Numbered from the stretch's first letter, positions 1 through 5,918 are shown. The stretch: DNA of 6,314 nt from Bifidobacteriaceae bacterium (GCA_031268115.1 JAIRXV010000279.1:1-6314); one strand, 5' to 3'. Notes: generated by a model not told the origin, from the sequence alone. Program-made: numbers and translations.

Positions 1-1
1 T

Positions 2-1834
2 GACTATCAAAAGCGGCCTGGCGTCACGGACGCCACCGGCACGGCGACATTCACGCTGCTCGACGGCGGATTGGGGGGAGAGGCCATCGTCAAATTCACC
101 GGCATGGATGTGTCCGCGCTACCCCCGGCGCAGCGCTTGACCAGCGGACAATTCATCGCCTCGGATGGCTCGACCGCCGACTTACGGCGTTGGCAGACTT
201 ACGTCCGCCAGGGCGTCGATGAAACCGCCACCCTGCGTTTGAGCGATTCGATGGCACTCGCCCAGAGAGCAAGCCTTGAGGTACCCGGGGGGCAACCCGG
301 AACCGCGGTCTCGATTGGCCTCAACGCCTATTTTCCTGAACACCACCTGGACTGGGATATCTATCTTCTCGGTGGTTTCCGGGCGCCCTACTCCGACCAA
401 GCGCTGCGGGATATGCGCCAATGGACCACGCTGGACGCAGCCTCCCGCGCCACCTTCTCGGTGCTGCCAGGCAAGTCCTACCAGGTCTTCTACGCCGGCG
501 ATCCAAACCATCCCGCGCAGAACCTTCCCTTCGCATCGCCCCCTGATGCCGCCGATGCCTCGGTTCGACTCGATCCCCTCGCCGGCCCGGTGACCGTCTC
601 AGGGCGGATCGCGGTCCAAGGTGGAAAGCCCACGGGCGCGATGGTGTCATTGGTCGCGGCCTGCGATTATGAGATGCGCCTTAACGTGGACGAACACGCG
701 ATCACCGACGATGTCGAATGCACTCCTATGCGAACTGTCAATGTCCGCGCCAATGGACGGTTCACCATCGGCGGGCTGTCCCCGAACGCGCCGAAGGCAT
801 ACACCCTGTTCGCCACCGTGCCCGGCTACAAACAGACCGCCGCCGGGAATTGGGTGGCGAACACAATGTGGCACCAAGAACCCGACTTCGACCGCCTCAT
901 CTCAACCGGCACGGACCGAGTGACGGCCCAAACAATCCGGGTCAAACAACGGTCTGGGTCGATCGAAGGGACGTTCGCCTCGATGGGCGGGGGCACAGTG
1001 TCCGTCCAAGGAATCGGCCCGCTGCACGGAAGTGACCTGCCGCTGCTGCGGGCCGCCATCGTCGGAAAACGGTATCTATTCACAGGGGTGAGGCCGGGAC
1101 TGATTCCGGTGGCGGCCACCGGCAAATCCCGGTGCGCCAATGCGGAAGTGCAAGTGACTAAGAACAAGGTAACAACCGCCCAGCTCAAAGGCTCCCCGTG
1201 CGCCAAGGCGAGAGATGTGGGCACGGTGAAGGCCGCCATCGTCGGGGATTTCGCTGTGGGACACACTCTCAAAGCGGATATTCGCGGCACGACAGGCAAG
1301 GCCAAAGGGCTGGCCGTCTCGCGGTCGGTCATGTGGCTGGATGAAGGGCGACTGTTGCATCGAGGCACCACCTTGACGCTCACCGCGAGCCTGGCGGGAA
1401 AACACCCGGCGGCGGTGATCGTATCCCGCGCCAAAGGAGCCGCCCCACGCTACGACTGGGCGGTGTATTCGGGCACCGAAGTCGCGGCGCGCCTCAAACC
1501 CCTTCCCACCAAACTCAAAATCCGCGTCTTCCAGGATTTTGAACCGACCACCCTGCTCTACGCTATCACCACGACCTATGACGCCGAATGCTTTGAATGG
1601 AGAGTCACCGGGGCGCAAAACCTGAGCGCGGACTACTGCTCATACGCGTGGTATCGCGACGGCAAGAAGATACGAGGCGCCTCAGGATCCACCTACACCA
1701 TGGTCCGGTCCGACGCCGGACACGGAATTCGGGCCGAAGTCACCGTCTCGATACCCGGATACCGCCCGGCCGTGCGTTCAGGAACGTTTAAAGCTTCAAA
1801 GACCTGGCCGCCGCCGGACCCCGATGGCATCTAA
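2..1834 (+). CDS. Multi-domain secreted or surface protein with carboxypeptidase-regulatory-like and Ig-like domains (5' partial)
   Basis: The frame is open from the window edge (first full codon at base 2) to TAA at 1832-1834, so the start lies upstream and the TTG at 71 is only an internal codon. Residues are counted from base 2 (610 in total). Residues about 197-276 look like a carboxypeptidase-regulatory-like beta-sandwich (VTVSGRI opening, FTIGGLSP near the end, then ATVPGY). Residues about 318-395 look like a second one (SGSIEGTF opening, LFTGVRPGLIPVAA, closing VTKNKVTTAQL). Residues about 407-485 resemble a degenerate Ig-like repeat (AAIVGDFAVGHTLKAD). Residues about 505-600 form a clearer one, with YAWYRDGKKIRGASGSTY followed by AGHGIRAEVTVSIPGY. 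Cys pairs that could form disulfides fit an exported protein. The C-terminus (WPPPDPDGI) shows no LPXTG motif or membrane segment, so any anchor or signal must be upstream or absent. A role in surface display or adhesion is inferred from domain type. It is convergent with the lipoprotein B gene. Confidence 0.85.
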   Translation, partial: DYQKRPGVTDATGTATFTLLDGGLGGEAIVKFTGMDVSALPPAQRLTSGQFIASDGSTADLRRWQTYVRQGVDETATLRLSDSMALAQRASLEVPGGQPGTAVSIGLNAYFPEHHLDWDIYLLGGFRAPYSDQALRDMRQWTTLDAASRATFSVLPGKSYQVFYAGDPNHPAQNLPFASPPDAADASVRLDPLAGPVTVSGRIAVQGGKPTGAMVSLVAACDYEMRLNVDEHAITDDVECTPMRTVNVRANGRFTIGGLSPNAPKAYTLFATVPGYKQTAAGNWVANTMWHQEPDFDRLISTGTDRVTAQTIRVKQRSGSIEGTFASMGGGTVSVQGIGPLHGSDLPLLRAAIVGKRYLFTGVRPGLIPVAATGKSRCANAEVQVTKNKVTTAQLKGSPCAKARDVGTVKAAIVGDFAVGHTLKADIRGTTGKAKGLAVSRSVMWLDEGRLLHRGTTLTLTASLAGKHPAAVIVSRAKGAAPRYDWAVYSGTEVAARLKPLPTKLKIRVFQDFEPTTLLYAITTTYDAECFEWRVTGAQNLSADYCSYAWYRDGKKIRGASGSTYTMVRSDAGHGIRAEVTVSIPGYRPAVRSGTFKASKTWPPPDPDGI

Positions 1835-1880
1835 ACCATCTCCGGGAGCGTCTGAATCCTTCAAGGGGCGCGGCGGAGGA

Positions 1881-2018
1881 GATTGGCCGAGACTCCGCCA
1901 TCGGCCAATTCGTAAGCGCGCCCCAATTTCCCGCGCCGCAGGACGGAAGGATTTCCCGAGGCTCCCCCATCGGCCAATTCGTGAGGGCGCCCCAATTTCC
2001 TGCGCCGCAGGACGGAAC
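1881..2018. repeat. Two tandem copies of a 69-bp repeat between convergent genes
   Basis: Copies at 1881-1949 and 1950-2018 share long identical blocks, including CATCGGCCAATTCGT (from 1899 and 1968), GCCCCAATTTCC and GCGCCGCAGGACGGAA. The second copy ends at the stop codon of the lipoprotein B gene. The period is 23 codons, so the repeat also shows up as a 23-residue repeat in open frames on both strands. These short frames have no credible start or partner, and I treat the region as intergenic. Its arms (CCAATT, CCCCAATTT) only loosely recall the 83-bp repeat, and I do not claim a relationship. Confidence 0.85.
1882..1909. terminator. Possible bidirectional hairpin terminator
   Basis: ATTGGCCGA (1882-1890) and TCGGCCAAT (1901-1909) are a perfect 9-bp inverted repeat around a 10-base loop, 48 bp after the stop of the plus-strand gene and 108 bp beyond the stop of the lipoprotein B gene. 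Position between converging genes suggests a terminator. There is no T-run on either side, so this is not a classical Rho-independent terminator. In the second 69-bp copy the left arm has become ATTTCCCGA and the stem is not conserved. Confidence 0.35.
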
Positions 2019-3043
2019 TAACCCACCCCGCCGACGCTCTCGAAGTACGCCGAGCGGTCGGCGTACAGAATTGCCTCCAGTTCGTCCATCTGGGTGGCGA
2101 TCTCCTCAGAGGGGGGTGCGCCATCGTCCTGGTTGTCGTAACCGGGCACGTCGAAACCGATGGACGGTTGGTGCGGATACTCGACGTCGGCTGGATTCTC
2201 CGCGGCATTCATCGCATCCACGTATCCTTGCTCGATCTCCGGATCGAACGGCGGGCAGTCCTCGACCAACTGCCGCAGCGCCGCGGGCGAGATGCTGGGA
2301 GGGAGCAACGCCACGGGATGGGTGTCGCGGGCCACCACGGCGTCTTTGACGCCCAGAACCCCATGCTCGCGAGCACAAGCCGCCCACTCGTTGGACACGT
2401 CCGCGATCTTGCGATCCCGCTCCGCTTCCGCGGCCCAGTCCCGGACAATCTCAGGCTCGGTGTAAGCGCTGGATTCTAGACAGCCCACGTATTCGGCGGT
2501 CCGGTCCACGCCGTCGAACTCCACGACCATCCCGTACGGGGAGGCTTTGGCGGCCTCGACCAGCTCCTCCGCCCGGGCCACGGCCGCTTCTTGCAAGCGG
2601 AGTTCGAAATCCTTATCGCCGAGATTCATATCGGGCTCGTAGAGCTGGCGAAACTGTCCCTCGGGTTCAACAAGAATCGCCAACGCGTCCGGGCCTGGGG
2701 CCTCAAACCCGACCCGGGACTGGTCACCTTCGTAATCCTCCAGGATCGCGGGGAAGCCCTCGTCCATGAGGCAGGCGTAGAACGCCTCGGCCCGCACCTT
2801 TTGGCTGGCACCGGGGTTGGGGGCGGCGAGCGGAGATTCAGGGGACGATGCCGTCCCTCCCGGTGCTCCGGCATCGTCCGCTTGCGAGGTGGCCGGGGTT
2901 GGATCCGTGGGCCTGGGCGTTGGAGCGAGGTCCGCGGCGGACGGCACCGTCTCATCGGGGCCGGCATCGGTGCAGGCGCCCAGGCCAGCGGCTAGGGCCA
3001 GGACCGCCAAGGCGGCGCGGACGGGCCGAGGATGTCGGGTCAC
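2018..3043 (-). CDS. Cys-anchored lipoprotein of unknown function (lipoprotein B), paralogue of lipoprotein A
   Basis: 341 residues from a GTG start at 3043 to TAG at 2018-2020. I chose this GTG over the ATG at 3139 because it puts an Arg/His-rich N-region and hydrophobic core directly before a lipobox (LGAC, Cys24), has GAAGGGA 8 bases upstream, and aligns with the start of the paralogue. After Cys24, residues 25-80 are a Pro/Thr/Ser/Asp-rich linker expected to span the cell envelope. The folded part carries four further cysteines (91, 188, 223, 263) in motifs FYACLMDEGF, VGCLESSAY, NEWAACAREHG and VEDCPPFDP, plus GVDRTA, PVALLP and IGFDVPGYDNQD. All recur in lipoprotein A with almost the same spacing. 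The xxC(L/M)xxxG style of motif is common in actinobacterial lipoproteins with no assigned function. I recognise no enzyme or transporter domain. Likely attached to the outer face of the membrane, with the cysteines possibly in two disulfides (inference). Confidence 0.9.
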   Translation of the reverse strand: MTRHPRPVRAALAVLALAAGLGACTDAGPDETVPSAADLAPTPRPTDPTPATSQADDAGAPGGTASSPESPLAAPNPGASQKVRAEAFYACLMDEGFPAILEDYEGDQSRVGFEAPGPDALAILVEPEGQFRQLYEPDMNLGDKDFELRLQEAAVARAEELVEAAKASPYGMVVEFDGVDRTAEYVGCLESSAYTEPEIVRDWAAEAERDRKIADVSNEWAACAREHGVLGVKDAVVARDTHPVALLPPSISPAALRQLVEDCPPFDPEIEQGYVDAMNAAENPADVEYPHQPSIGFDVPGYDNQDDGAPPSEEIATQMDELEAILYADRSAYFESVGGVG

Positions 3044-3051
3044 GGTCGGGT

Positions 3052-3058
3052 TCCCTTC
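3052..3058 (-). promoter_or_regulatory. Ribosome binding site supporting the GTG start of lipoprotein B
   Basis: The minus strand reads GAAGGGA, then 8 bases, then GTG at 3043. The paralogue has AAAGGGG at the same 8-base spacing before its own GTG. This decides the start over the upstream ATG at 3139. Confidence 0.6.
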
Positions 3059-3060
3059 GT

Positions 3061-3087
3061 TGGCGCGCGGTGGCGCGCGGTGGCGCG
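3061..3087. repeat. 10-bp tandem repeat (2.7 copies) in the leader of lipoprotein B
   Basis: TGGCGCGCGG occurs twice in a row, followed by TGGCGCG. It starts 17 bp upstream of the GTG start of lipoprotein B and therefore probably lies in its 5' leader. Slippage-prone and very GC-rich, it could affect leader structure. Confidence 0.75.
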
Positions 3088-3168
3088 GCCTGCTCACTCT
3101 AGTGAAGGGGGGGAGCGCAACGGTGTTTCTGTCACCCATCTCCCGCGAGCTAACAGGTGCTGCCGGGC

Positions 3169-3242
3169 GTTGCCGAGTTGGGGGTCCGAGCGTTGCCGGG
3201 CGTTGCCGGGCGTGTTGCCGGGAGTTGCCGAGTTGGGGGTCC
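3169..3242. repeat. Edge of array 1: two copies of a 19-bp block around short TTGCCGGG repeats
   Basis: GTTGCCGAGTTGGGGGTCC occurs at 3169-3187 and 3224-3242, 55 bp apart. Between them lies a run of imperfect TTGCCGGGCG units. Both blocks hold an arm reading CGAGTTGGGGG on the plus strand. The second block sits exactly in phase with array 1, where other units have CGAATCGGGG. This is the end of the array nearest the lipoprotein B gene. Confidence 0.7.
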
Positions 3243-3834
3243 AGGGCGCCAGCAGGGCGAATTCACGACCCAAACCCCCAACTCGACGGTGGAGTCGGCG
3301 CACCCAGTCGCCGAATCGGGGATCCGAGCCGCCAGAAGGGCCATTCCACGACCCAAACCCCCAACTCGACAGTTGCGCGGTGCCACCCAGTCGCCGAATC
3401 GGGGATCCAGGGCGCCAGCAGAGCGATTCCACCACCCAAGCCCCCAACTCGACAGTTGCGCGGTGTCACCCGGTCGCCGAATCGGGGATCCAGGGCGCTA
3501 GCAGGGCGAATCCACGACCCAAACCCCCAACTCGACAGTTGCGCGGTGCCACCCGGTCGCCGAATCGGGGATCCAGGGCGCCATCAGAGCGATTCCACGA
3601 CCCAAGCCCCCAACTCGACACAGACGCCGCGGCACCCAACCGCCCAATCGGGGATCCGGGCCTTCGCAAGGGCGATTTGACGACCCAAACCCCCAACTCG
3701 ACAGTTGCGCGCCGCCAGAAGGACGATTCCGCGGCCCAAACCCCCAACTCGGCATAGGAACAGCACCACCCAGTTGCCGAATCGGGGAACCGAGCCGCCA
3801 GAAGGACGATTCCACGACCCGAACCCCCGACTCG
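3229..3834. repeat. Array 1: tandem 83-bp repeat, eight units
   Basis: CCCCCAACTCG starts at 3275, 3358, 3441, 3524, 3607, 3690, 3741 and 3824 (the last copy reads CCCCCGACTCG). CGAATCGGGG or a close variant starts at 3229, 3312, 3395, 3478, 3561, 3644 and 3778. All steps are exactly 83 bp except one of 51 bp, where 32 bp including one CGAATCGGGG arm are missing near 3711. The arms are separated by 36 bp on one side and 26 bp on the other. Most units share ATCCAGGGCGCCAGCAG or ATCCGAGCCGCCAGAAGG in the long interior and ACAGTTGCGCGGTGCCACCC in the short one. Because 83 is not divisible by 3, open frames through the array change peptide in each unit and are not genes. The array lies between the two paralogous lipoprotein genes and would be transcribed if the minus-strand operon reads through. 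Confidence 0.95.
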
Positions 3835-3884
3835 GCGGCTGGGCGGTTGGGTTCCCGCGCTCAGTGAGGGGTCAAGTCGCCGGC

Positions 3885-3914
3885 CGCACCCCAGACCACC
3901 GCACCCCAGACCAC
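3885..3914. repeat. 15-bp tandem duplication
   Basis: CGCACCCCAGACCAC occurs twice head to tail (3885-3899 and 3900-3914) in the non-coding stretch downstream of lipoprotein A. No function is apparent; it looks like a simple slippage product. Confidence 0.8.
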
Positions 3915-4098
3915 CATGCAGAACCCCCGCCGCGCGATCCCCCAACAGGACCCAGATTCGCGCCCCACCGCGGCGCCGCGAGCTGGCTGCCCCCCGCCCC
4001 CCACCGGGCCGCCGCACACGCCACCATCCCGGCGCAGGGCACTCAGGTGCACCCCACCCCGGCCCCGCAACTCAGGTGACGTGATAGGAGAGGGGGAG

Positions 4099-4112
4099 GG
4101 ACGGCATCGTCC
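4099..4112 (-). terminator. Weak hairpin just after the lipoprotein A stop
   Basis: GGACG and CGTCC form a 5-bp stem with a 4-base loop, starting 8 bp beyond the TGA stop of lipoprotein A. The stem is short and no T-run follows on the minus strand, so termination here is only possible. Similar GGCATCGTCC blocks occur inside both lipoprotein genes, so it may be coincidental. Confidence 0.2.
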
Positions 4113-4120
4113 AGGGTGTT

Positions 4121-5155
4121 TCAGCCCTCATCAGGGTCCGGACGCGCCCCAAAGTAGGCGCTCCGGGCCGACCACAGCAGTTCGTACAACGGCTGGTAAA
4201 TGGCCTCGTCCTCCGGGGAAGGCGCCCGCTCATCCTGCTCCCTGTAGCCCTCGACGTCGAAGCCGATGGCGGGTTGACTCTTCTGGTCGTCGTCGCGGCC
4301 ATCGGCAAAGGCCAGCTCGTTCGAATCTGCCACGGCCGGATCGAACGGTGGGCAATCCTCCAAGAGGCGGCGAATCTGACCCTCCGTGACCCCTCGGGGC
4401 AACAACGCCACAGGCCACAGGTCTTCGGACACTTCGGCATCGCGGACATCGGGCACACCGTTCGCGCGAGCGCACGCCGCCCAATCGTTGGCGACCTCCG
4501 CGCCTTCCCGCTTGGACTCCAACTGCACCTCCGGGTCCAGCATGTCGACGCCCGGAAACACGTAGCCGCTTTCCTCCAGACACGGGGCGAAATCGGCGGT
4601 CCGGTCCACGTCGCCCACGTACAGCACGTACCCAAAGGGCGATTCCTGCGCGGCCTCAGTTGCCTTCGCCAACCATGCTTGAAACGCCTCGGCATCGGTG
4701 GACATGCCATCGGCAGGGATGGCCAGACCGCCCGGCGACCAGTACATGTTCATCCCCTCCGCCGTGACCTGGGTCACCGTGTCCTCAGGGTTGTCGGCTT
4801 CGATCCGAACCTCAGGATGACCTGGGCGAACATCGTCGAGTATCGCCTTGAAACCCTTGTCCGACAGGCACGAATACAGCGCCTCGGCCCGCTCTTGTTG
4901 GGAGCCGGTAAGCGTTGCCTTCGGCGCGTCGGGACTCGCGGACGATGCCGGCGGTCGCCCCGTGCCGTCATCGTCCCCTTGGGTTTGGGTTTGGGCTGAG
5001 GGATCCGTGGGGCCGGGCTGTTCGATGTCTGCCGATGAGGGGATGTCGTTGGCGGGGCCGGCATCGGTGCAGGCCGCCAAGCACAAAGAAATGGCTGCAA
5101 GCAAGGCAGCGGCAATGCGGCGGTCGGCACAAGACGCGTTGACGCGACGGATCAC
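4121..5155 (-). CDS. Cys-anchored lipoprotein of unknown function (lipoprotein A), paralogue of lipoprotein B
   Basis: 344 residues from GTG (5153-5155) to TGA (4121-4123). AAAGGGG sits 8 bases before the start. Residues 1-28 are a signal peptide (RRVNASCADRR, then a hydrophobic core) ending in lipobox LAAC with acceptor Cys29. The next residues, ACTDAGP, match lipoprotein B. Residues 30-85 are a Pro/Ser/Thr/Gln/Asp linker. Four cysteines in the folded part lie at 96 (LYSCLSDKGFKAIL), 192 (PCLEESGY), 227 (NDWAACARANG) and 268 (LEDCPPFDP). Their spacings of 96, 35 and 41 compare with 97, 35 and 40 in lipoprotein B. Also shared are DVDRTA, PVALLP, IGFDVEGYREQD and the C-terminal RSAYF. The proteins therefore share one fold, but sequence between motifs has diverged widely, so the duplication is not recent. 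No catalytic or ligand-binding motif is recognised. It lies downstream of array 2 and upstream of array 1 in the minus direction. Confidence 0.92.
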   Translation of the reverse strand: MIRRVNASCADRRIAAALLAAISLCLAACTDAGPANDIPSSADIEQPGPTDPSAQTQTQGDDDGTGRPPASSASPDAPKATLTGSQQERAEALYSCLSDKGFKAILDDVRPGHPEVRIEADNPEDTVTQVTAEGMNMYWSPGGLAIPADGMSTDAEAFQAWLAKATEAAQESPFGYVLYVGDVDRTADFAPCLEESGYVFPGVDMLDPEVQLESKREGAEVANDWAACARANGVPDVRDAEVSEDLWPVALLPRGVTEGQIRRLLEDCPPFDPAVADSNELAFADGRDDDQKSQPAIGFDVEGYREQDERAPSPEDEAIYQPLYELLWSARSAYFGARPDPDEG

Positions 5156-5163
5156 AACTCCGG

Positions 5164-5170
5164 CCCCTTT
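5164..5170 (-). promoter_or_regulatory. Ribosome binding site of lipoprotein A
   Basis: AAAGGGG on the minus strand is followed by 8 bases and the GTG start at 5155. The match in spacing to the paralogue supports both start choices. Confidence 0.6.
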
Positions 5171-5204
5171 CAGTAAACGTCACGGCCACCCTAGCGGCCG
5201 GGCG

Positions 5205-5223
5205 TGCCACCCAATGGGTGGCA
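5205..5223. promoter_or_regulatory. Perfect 8-bp inverted repeat upstream of lipoprotein A
   Basis: TGCCACCC (5205-5212), a 3-base loop AAT, and GGGTGGCA (5216-5223) form a perfect 19-base palindrome-like element, 50 bp upstream of the lipoprotein A GTG. It could be an operator or a leader hairpin. A weak promoter-like pair (TTGGGT overlapping the element, TAGGGT near 5190-5195, spacing only about 15) is visible on the minus strand but is not convincing. TGCCACCCA also occurs in the short interior of the 83-bp repeat, so the element may derive from a decayed unit. Confidence 0.4.
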
Positions 5224-5350
5224 GGTGGGACCCGGGGGCCGAACCGGGGGCGCAGGTCGTTGCGGGAGGCGGGCGCGCTCCAGACCATCAAACCGGACAC
5301 AGGCGAGAGGGTCCAAGCCCATTGATGGCGATCAAGGGCACCGCGAACGC

Positions 5351-5891
5351 CGAATCGGGGGACCGCGCAGCCAGCAGACCCATCCCGCGGCACGCACCCC
5401 CAACTCGACGCAGAAGCCGCACCACTCAACCACCGAATCGGGGGGCCGAATCCCCCCAAGGCAGCCAGCGCGACCCAGACCCCCAACTCGGAGGCCACCA
5501 AGGGCGCCCCAACCACCGAATCGGGGGACCGAACCGCCTCAAGGCGGCCCGGGCAGCCCGGACCCCCAACTCGGAGGCCACCAAAGGAGCCCCAACCACC
5601 GAATCGGGGGACCGCGCAGCCAGCAGACCCATCCCGCGGCACGCACCCCCAACTCGACAGTTGCGCGGTTCCACCCAGTCGCCGAATCGGGGATCCGAGC
5701 CGCCAGAAGGGCGTTTTGGCGACCCAAGCCCCCAACTCGACGCAGAGGCTGCGCCGCTCAACGACCGAATCGGGGGGCCGAGCCCCCCCAAGGCGGCCAG
5801 CGCGACCCGGACCCCCAACTCGGGGGCCACTGGGTGTGCTACAGGCAGTGACTCGGCCACCAACGAGCGCGCCACAACCACCGAATCGGGG
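5351..5891. repeat. Array 2: tandem 83-bp repeat, six units plus a terminal arm
   Basis: CGAATCGGGG starts at 5351, 5434, 5517, 5600, 5683, 5766 and 5882. CCCCCAACTCG starts at 5397, 5480, 5563, 5646, 5729 and 5812. Every step is 83 bp except the last arm step, 116 bp, which carries 33 extra bases. The arms and the 36/26-bp spacings match array 1, but interiors are much more varied. Bases 5350-5409 and 5599-5658 are identical over 60 bp, three units apart. Bases 5651-5713 are of the type found in array 1. Some interiors hold strong self-complementarity, such as CCGCCTCAAGGCGG near 5536-5549 and GGGGGGC-CGA-GCCCCCC near 5773. The final arm lies 27 bp from the glnD-like stop codon. Confidence 0.95.
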
Positions 5892-5918
5892 TAGAGCTGG
5901 CCGGGAGGGCAATCGCCG

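Larger units (their letters stand above)
3835..4120. other. GC-rich intergenic stretch between array 1 and lipoprotein A, no gene seen
   Basis: Open frames here are by-products of high GC: they lack ribosome binding sites and protein-like composition, and several run into the repeat array. The stretch holds the 15-bp duplication at 3885-3914 and a short hairpin next to the lipoprotein A stop. I see no RNA gene or mobile-element end. Confidence 0.6.
5156..5350. other. Leader region between array 2 and lipoprotein A, no gene seen
   Basis: This stretch holds the 5' leader of lipoprotein A, the inverted repeat at 5205-5223, and a decayed repeat arm CGAACCGGGGG at 5240-5250 that is out of phase with array 2. 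No protein-coding gene is supported. Confidence 0.5.

Noticed and set aside
71..1834. TTG at 71 as the true start of the first gene
   Set aside because: The frame stays open to the window edge with protein-like sequence (TDATGTATFTLLDGG) that continues the beta-domain style, and there is no signal peptide after the TTG.
1824..2021. Small plus-strand protein of 65 residues with two 23-residue repeats
   Set aside because: It is a translation of the 69-bp intergenic repeat, overlaps the end of the upstream gene, has no clear ribosome binding site, and its minus-strand frames are equally open.
3044..3139. N-terminal extension of lipoprotein B to the ATG at 3139
   Set aside because: It would add 32 Arg/Pro-rich residues before the signal peptide, runs through the 10-bp tandem repeat, and lacks a counterpart in the paralogue.
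2817..3757. Long plus-strand open frames through array 1 (240-290 residues)
   Set aside because: They arise because GC-rich repeat units lack stops. With an 83-bp period each unit changes frame, giving three alternating Pro/Arg-rich peptides. They overlap the well-supported lipoprotein B gene on the other strand and have no ribosome binding site.
3229..3834. CRISPR array
   Set aside because: The whole 83-bp unit is repeated, including the would-be spacers, which are near-identical between neighbours in array 1. Repeat and spacer lengths do not fit, and no cas genes are present.
2843..4112. GGACGATGCC / GGCATCGTCC motif recurring four times as a possible binding site
   Set aside because: At least two occurrences encode homologous Ala-Ser-Ser linker segments in the paralogous lipoproteins, so homology and codon bias explain them.
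3229..5891. Integron attC site cluster
   Set aside because: The arms look loosely like attC core sites (CCCCAAC / GTTGGGG) but fail the RYYYAAC / GTTRRRY consensus at the outer base. The sites are packed head to tail with no gene cassettes between them, and no integrase is seen.
3229..5891. G-quadruplex arrays on the minus strand
   Set aside because: Each unit has GGGGG, GGG and GGGTGG runs, but spacing between runs is often long and the same runs are explained by the paired arms. Sequence alone does not favour quadruplexes.
4848..5912. Long open frames on both strands through array 2 and the start of lipoprotein A
   Set aside because: Same cause as in array 1. The composition is repeat translation, and they overlap a lipoprotein gene with a clear signal peptide and paralogue support.
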